Below are positions 59,063 to 64,000 of a stretch of 64,000 nucleotides of DNA, in pieces. The stretch spans positions 217,501-281,500 of the forward strand of contig NZ_AP026867.1 of the NCBI RefSeq assembly GCF_026000115.1, written 5' to 3'. The stretch's first letter is position 1, and the number at the start of each line of letters is the position of its first letter. Made by a program: the position numbers and the translations under genes. The notes under the pieces were generated by a model, which did no database searches, was not told where the DNA came from, and was given only the letters and a program-made list of their open reading frames with translations. Origin of the DNA: Aureispira anguillae (GTDB lineage: Bacteria > Bacteroidota > Bacteroidia > Chitinophagales > Saprospiraceae).

Positions 59063-62000
59063 TTATTGCTTTACAAATTTTCCAGATTGAATGTTTCCAT
59101 CTTCTGATTTTAAGGTAGCAATATACATGCCTTGCGCTAAGTTTGTGACGTCAATTGTAAGTTGACCAACCATTGCTTTGGTTGCAACTGATTTTACTAA
59201 CTTTCCAGTTGCATTGTAGATACTTAATATTTGATTAGCTCCATCTGTAACAACAAAATCTATATTAATAGCATCCTTAGTAGGATTGGGATAAATTGTC
59301 AGATTTGCTGTTGTTAAATCTACACGATTTAAATTACGTGAGTTGATAGGTTTAGATAATGGATAAGGAGCAAAAATGTAATCATGCCCACCAATAGATG
59401 CATCAACCATAGTACGAGCATGAACAGCGTACAAGCCTCTACGGTCATCAATCTCTTTTAAGCGTTGAATTTCATCATTGGTCATTTCTTGAATGCTTCT
59501 TAAAGAAAGTAACAAGTCTATATGGATGGTTTCAATTGCTTTTAAATCGTTCTCATCATCATTTTCTCCCTGTACATTTTGTAAGATCTGTTTGGCTACC
59601 ATATAATTTCCCTGCTGGCGCTCATATTGGTAAGACAACCATGCTGTTTGGTTGGTACTCAATAATCCTGTATGCATAACGACAGTGTATAGAGCAGCTT
59701 TATCTGTTTGAGCAGATAAATTATTGAAAGCATCTACGGTCAAGCCATACAATGAAGCACCATCATTGTCTTTTACCAAACCTTGAATCGTTTGGGTATA
59801 ATTCCCTTGCAAGACAGTGGTTCCTGAAGTAGTACTTCTAAAGAGTAAATTGGAAGGTCTGAAATCGTTATCTTCTCCACAGAAGTAAAGACTTCGTCCT
59901 ATTCCACTCAAATTATCCAATTCACTTTGCACCAAAGACGCATCTTGATTCGCACATTTGGCAAAAGATGGATATTGAAGACCATTGGTTTGAGTAATCG
60001 TTACATTATTAAGCGTATTGTCAATAATAGCTGTTCCATTTGATCCATAGTCATTGTTGATGGCTTGTATTGGTGTACTTCCTGCTGCAACAAAAAGATC
60101 AAAGGCATTGTTTTCATTGTTACTGATAAAGGTATTGTGACCATTTAATTGCGTCAAATAGGAACCATTTCCCTTGCCAATTGAAGGAATTCCTCCTCCA
60201 TGTCTGTTAAATTCTCCATCGATAGAGATACCAGCTTCATGGTAATTGTACAAATAATTGTTTAGAATAGTAGGCATGCGAGCAGAGGTACTTGTGTTAT
60301 TGACAACTTCTATAGCTCTATGGGTATGTTTGATGCAGTTTGCTGAAATATAGTGATTCGTTGAAGTAGTAATAGTGCCATTAAAATGAGCAGCAATGCC
60401 AACAGAAGTGGTATTGTTTTCCAAGTCCATTTCAATTTCATTGCATTGAATAAATGCATTTATACTGTTGGCTACACCAGTTCTTAGTTCTGAATCTAAG
60501 AAGATACCATAATAATCAGATTTAATATGGTTGTCTGCTACCTTGATCTTTCTCTGTCCTGAAACTCCTGTTAGATGAACATAGATACCAACTTCAAAAC
60601 CTTCAATGGCATTATCTCTAACAATAACCGCTGATGAATTGCCTATATTGATAGCGGATTGCATAAATGCAGCATTTTGGCTCGCTAAAACCGTTAGCGC
60701 TGGAGCATCAGCAGAACAAGAAAGTTTGTTGTTGAAAATTTCGATGTTATTAGCTGTTCCATTGGGAACAACAATTTGAGATGAACCAACATTATTTAAT
60801 CTTGCTCTTCTAGTTACATTAATTTCATTGTTTTCTATCATAATAGGGTGACTCCCAAACGAACTTAATAGAATACTCTGAAACATATTGGTAAAGTCAT
60901 TGGCACTAATTTCTAGCTGTGCAGTAGAGTATAAAGATTGTATTCCAGTGTATTGACTTTGGCTAGTGGCTACAGAAGTGGCATCAATGAAGGTGTTTTG
61001 ATGAATATTTAGTGCATAAGCCTGTAGCCATCTATAGTCAGAACTAGTAGATTGTAACTGTATTCCTATGTAGTCATTATTGTCACGGATTGGAGCACAA
61101 TCTTGTTCATGTCTATGAAAACTAATCTTATCTACATTGTCAATTTGAAAATCGTTCCCAGAAATGGCTTGGTTAGGAGCTAAGTTGTTGACTAGGATGC
61201 CTCTTCTGCAATTAGAAAATAGATTGTCTTGAATAGTGATCTCTGAAATCTCGTGATCATGAAAAGTATTGTAACCACCTTCTGCAAAACGCCCCATATA
61301 CAAGCCTACATCAGCATTAATAAACGTACACTCTCTAATATTTCCAGTAGGTAGCGCAGTTACAGTAGCGGCTGTATTGGTAAATACAATCCCTCCCCAG
61401 CTAGTAGCTTCATTACAAGGTCTAAATACAGTATTGTAAGCTCTTAATTCGCCTCCATTGAGTACTTCTATACGAGCACACTCGCCAAAGACAATATCAG
61501 CATTGACCAAGTCTAAAATAGCTCCATCTCCTCTTACTTCTAAAATAACCCCGTCATCAATGTATAGTCTATTGGGCAAAGAATGATGACCATTGCTTGC
61601 TCTTAAAATATAGCGAACTTTTCCTTGCACAGATAAAGCCATAGGAGTAGGAATAATATTATATTGCGCCAACAAAGCAGGGTCCGTATTAGCTGTTAAA
61701 TGAAAGTAAGACGGATCATCTTTTATGGGGCAACAGTCCTCTATTTCTACATCAATAGAAGCCGTTCCTGAGCAGCCATGATTATCTGTAACAGTTACAG
61801 CATAAGTATGTTGACCAAGGATACTTGTTGGTGCAGTTACGGGATTATTGGTTCCTAAGGTAGCAGGATTCCAAACTACAGTATTAATAGAATTGTTAGA
61901 ACTGGTTGCTGTTAAGGTTAAGACATCATTTTGACAAATTGGATTGGGCAAAGAAGCCGTAATTCCAATAGTAGGGCTTGGATAAACGGTTACATTACCA

Positions 62001-64000
62001 ATATTATCGGTATAGTTACATTCCAAGATGGTGCTAATAGGTGGTGTGTAATTGGCTGGATCAAAAGCTGTAACGGTTGTCCCATCTGCATTGAGCATGA
62101 TAAAGACAGTTGTTGGCAATCCATAAGTAGTTGTTAATGGAATCGTAACAGTATGACAAGAACCATTTTGCGGAAGATTAACCCCTAATGTTGCCGTACC
62201 AATAATAGTAGGACTGGTACTGGTTGGGTCTCCTGAATAAATGGTAATGGGCATATCCATTGATAAGGTGTTGTCTCCTTCATTACAAACGTCAATGGTT
62301 ATTGAATTACTTTCACAGTCCCAAGCTGGATTGGATAGAACAGCATTGGGCACTCTAAAAATAGTATCTGCATGCTGGTGCAAAAAACTATTAATTTGTC
62401 CAGGGTAGGTAAATGCAGCTCCATTATCTGGCAAAGCATGGTTTTGTTGATGAGTAGGAATGGTTAAATCATCGTTGACATTGGCATAAAAATAAGCATG
62501 CTGATTCCAAATACTACGAGTATCTGCCCAAGGGAAACTATTGGATTCAAATACGGTTACAACAGATTCATTTATACTAGTTCCTTCTTGACAAGAGCAA
62601 ACAATTTCAGCTTGACCATCATTATCAACATCTGCAATTATTGGGTATTCTACAACTGTTCCTGATGTACAATGGTTACGGGCTACTTCTGTTAATGAAG
62701 TTCCATTATATGTAAAAATGCGCAAATGGTTTTCATCTCTGTAGATAATTTCTTTTGTTCCATCATAATTGAAATCAAAAGCAGTGCAAGTGGTATTTCC
62801 AGATTCGTCCGTTGTTACTGTAGAAGCTGTTACGGATAATGGATTTATTCCACTAGTATTAACCGTTTCCTCCAAAACCATAAAATTATAAGGAATAGTC
62901 ACTACAATTTCTAAGGTGCCATCATTATCAAAATCAGTGACACTTGCTCGACTCATCCAACCCGTGCCCCCCAAGGGACCGCTTTCAGCTATAATAGCTT
63001 CTGTTCTTGGATTCCAAATGTATAAAAATGCGGAATTGTTTTTATTGGTAGAAACTACAATATCCAGTAAATTATCCCCATCCCAATCTACTACAGAAGT
63101 ATAACCATCTGGGTATGCTGTGTTTCCTGTTGTTGTATTAGCAATTTCACTGGCTGTAATCGTCCAAGGAGTACCTAAAATAGAACCACTAGGTGGAGTA
63201 GTTGTTGTGGGATCTACCTGATAAACCGTATTTCCTGCAATTAATTCTAATCCGTAAGAATAGTTAGGATCCGTACGATCGTCTATGTCAACAGCAACTA
63301 CTTGTTCTCCAAAATAATTATTATTCAAACCCGTACCTACCACCTGCCTAGGATAAGCTAGAAGTTCTAATTTAGTTCCTGTTGTTGCAGTGGGATTGTA
63401 TCTGAAAATTCCAAGACCATGAGAAATTTCTGGAGTACCATCTCCATCAAAATCATAGATACCACTGGTAGCTGTTCTATTGATTGAACGATAACCATTT
63501 TGCTGAAATTGGAAAGGGGTTCCTACCCCTTGTAGGTTATAAAATGCCAATAATGTTCCTGTTGAACTATAAACGCACAAATGAAAATGATTGCCAAAGC
63601 TTTGACGAACAATAATCTCAGCTTGCCCATCATTATCAAGATCTCCTATGGCAGGATAGGGGTCTGTGGTATAATAAGTTCCCAAAGTACCTAATGTAGT
63701 TCCATTAATTGAAGTTCCAGCACCATTCAACGCTACACTATGTGTTAAACTAGTAGCCCCATCTTTAAAAATGTGAACAGCGCCCTCTGTATTGGCAGCA
63801 ACATATTCAGTGATGCCATCATTATCAATATCGCCAACAACAGGAATTGTTGAAGCATAAATTAAATTGTTGGTAGTGCTTGATGTTCTACTTCTTTGAA
63901 TAGAAAATGTACCTGATGGAGTTGGGCTTATACAGGTTGCAGTAATGTCGCAAGGGTCATAAAATGTATTGTTACAAGCTGTATTTCCACAGCAATCGGG
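59063..64000 (-). CDS. Giant T9SS-secreted surface protein with FG-GAP-like repeats and parallel beta-helix, 5'-partial
   Basis: The reading frame stays open to the right edge, so at least 1645 residues are encoded and the true start lies outside. The codon at 63730 that looks like a start is an internal TTG. The visible part starts with Cys-rich sequence and about seven FG-GAP/VCBS-like repeats carrying the calcium-type DxDxDG pattern (VVGDIDNDGITEYVAANTEG, GDLDNDGQAEIIV, YDFDGDGTPEISHG). A CARDB-like beta-sandwich and a PKD-like segment (VTVTDNHGCSGTASIDVEI) follow. A long right-handed beta-helix occupies the middle (IEVLNGGELRAYNTVFRPC; repeated N-rich turns). The type IX sorting domain ends it (LTIYPNPTKDAINIDF to GKFVKQ). 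Likely a large adhesin or surface enzyme. Confidence 0.92.
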   Translation of the reverse strand, partial: PDCCGNTACNNTFYDPCDITATCISPTPSGTFSIQRSRTSSTTNNLIYASTIPVVGDIDNDGITEYVAANTEGAVHIFKDGATSLTHSVALNGAGTSINGTTLGTLGTYYTTDPYPAIGDLDNDGQAEIIVRQSFGNHFHLCVYSSTGTLLAFYNLQGVGTPFQFQQNGYRSINRTATSGIYDFDGDGTPEISHGLGIFRYNPTATTGTKLELLAYPRQVVGTGLNNNYFGEQVVAVDIDDRTDPNYSYGLELIAGNTVYQVDPTTTTPPSGSILGTPWTITASEIANTTTGNTAYPDGYTSVVDWDGDNLLDIVVSTNKNNSAFLYIWNPRTEAIIAESGPLGGTGWMSRASVTDFDNDGTLEIVVTIPYNFMVLEETVNTSGINPLSVTASTVTTDESGNTTCTAFDFNYDGTKEIIYRDENHLRIFTYNGTSLTEVARNHCTSGTVVEYPIIADVDNDGQAEIVCSCQEGTSINESVVTVFESNSFPWADTRSIWNQHAYFYANVNDDLTIPTHQQNHALPDNGAAFTYPGQINSFLHQHADTIFRVPNAVLSNPAWDCESNSITIDVCNEGDNTLSMDMPITIYSGDPTSTSPTIIGTATLGVNLPQNGSCHTVTIPLTTTYGLPTTVFIMLNADGTTVTAFDPANYTPPISTILECNYTDNIGNVTVYPSPTIGITASLPNPICQNDVLTLTATSSNNSINTVVWNPATLGTNNPVTAPTSILGQHTYAVTVTDNHGCSGTASIDVEIEDCCPIKDDPSYFHLTANTDPALLAQYNIIPTPMALSVQGKVRYILRASNGHHSLPNRLYIDDGVILEVRGDGAILDLVNADIVFGECARIEVLNGGELRAYNTVFRPCNEATSWGGIVFTNTAATVTALPTGNIRECTFINADVGLYMGRFAEGGYNTFHDHEISEITIQDNLFSNCRRGILVNNLAPNQAISGNDFQIDNVDKISFHRHEQDCAPIRDNNDYIGIQLQSTSSDYRWLQAYALNIHQNTFIDATSVATSQSQYTGIQSLYSTAQLEISANDFTNMFQSILLSSFGSHPIMIENNEINVTRRARLNNVGSSQIVVPNGTANNIEIFNNKLSCSADAPALTVLASQNAAFMQSAINIGNSSAVIVRDNAIEGFEVGIYVHLTGVSGQRKIKVADNHIKSDYYGIFLDSELRTGVANSINAFIQCNEIEMDLENNTTSVGIAAHFNGTITTSTNHYISANCIKHTHRAIEVVNNTSTSARMPTILNNYLYNYHEAGISIDGEFNRHGGGIPSIGKGNGSYLTQLNGHNTFISNNENNAFDLFVAAGSTPIQAINNDYGSNGTAIIDNTLNNVTITQTNGLQYPSFAKCANQDASLVQSELDNLSGIGRSLYFCGEDNDFRPSNLLFRSTTSGTTVLQGNYTQTIQGLVKDNDGASLYGLTVDAFNNLSAQTDKAALYTVVMHTGLLSTNQTAWLSYQYERQQGNYMVAKQILQNVQGENDDENDLKAIETIHIDLLLSLRSIQEMTNDEIQRLKEIDDRRGLYAVHARTMVDASIGGHDYIFAPYPLSKPINSRNLNRVDLTTANLTIYPNPTKDAINIDFVVTDGANQILSIYNATGKLVKSVATKAMVGQLTIDVTNLAQGMYIATLKSEDGNIQSGKFVKQ

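Noticed and set aside
63728-63730. Start codon of the giant T9SS gene
   Set aside because: It is a TTG in the middle of a frame that remains open to the window edge with continuing FG-GAP-like repeat sequence.

Overview
The window reads as part of the chromosome of a low-GC Bacteroidota bacterium, most likely in the Saprospirales (Aureispira-like). This is inferred from three things seen in the sequence: type IX secretion (T9SS) C-terminal sorting domains on secreted proteins, promoters of the Bacteroidota form TTTG-N17..23-TAnnTTTG, and Bacteroidota-typical families (DUF4286, DUF2480, S41/Prc with C-terminal extension, IcmF). No alignment or database search was run; family names rest on motifs read by eye.

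Layout. 1-2.1 kb: the 3' end of an rRNA operon (partial 23S, then 5S). 2.2-7.3 kb: a LOG-family nucleotide hydrolase, an unknown protein, an anticodon-domain-less class II aaRS paralogue, and divergently transcribed pyrD and a PyrE-PyrF fusion with overlapping promoters. 7.6-16.7 kb: small conserved proteins, a Prc-like S41 protease, a VanZ-like protein, a WYL regulator and two MITE-like inverted-repeat elements. 16.8-20.5 kb: a T9SS-secreted protein and a two-gene ATPase/nuclease-like operon that looks like a defence module. 20.5-27.3 kb: the B12-dependent fused mutase IcmF, TfoX-like, a VOC fusion and a GAF-LuxR regulator that may be leaderless. 27.3-32.1 kb: a HExxH metalloprotease-like lipoprotein with a tandemly duplicated lipoprotein/C-terminal-fragment cassette. 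32.4-35.8 kb: an SDR gene broken by an amber codon, QueA, a PhoD-like phosphoesterase and a DUF1801 protein.

35.8-45.7 kb is the most unusual part. A 913-residue caspase-like protease is encoded in a tight operon with three single-pass membrane paralogues. A fourth paralogue lies beyond a GT-C-like membrane protein. The paralogues share an N-terminal module that resembles the region following the NTPase in STAND proteins, but they carry no NTPase. I propose this as a candidate undescribed caspase-linked signalling or immunity system.

46-64 kb: an esterase and a Sel1-repeat protein, a two-domain peptidoglycan hydrolase without a signal peptide, a Dna2-like nuclease-helicase, a secreted hydrolase, an AlbA_2 protein, an MltD-like transglycosylase, DUF2480, and a giant T9SS surface protein (FG-GAP-like repeats plus beta-helix) that runs off the right edge. 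No tRNA, CRISPR array or complete insertion sequence was seen.
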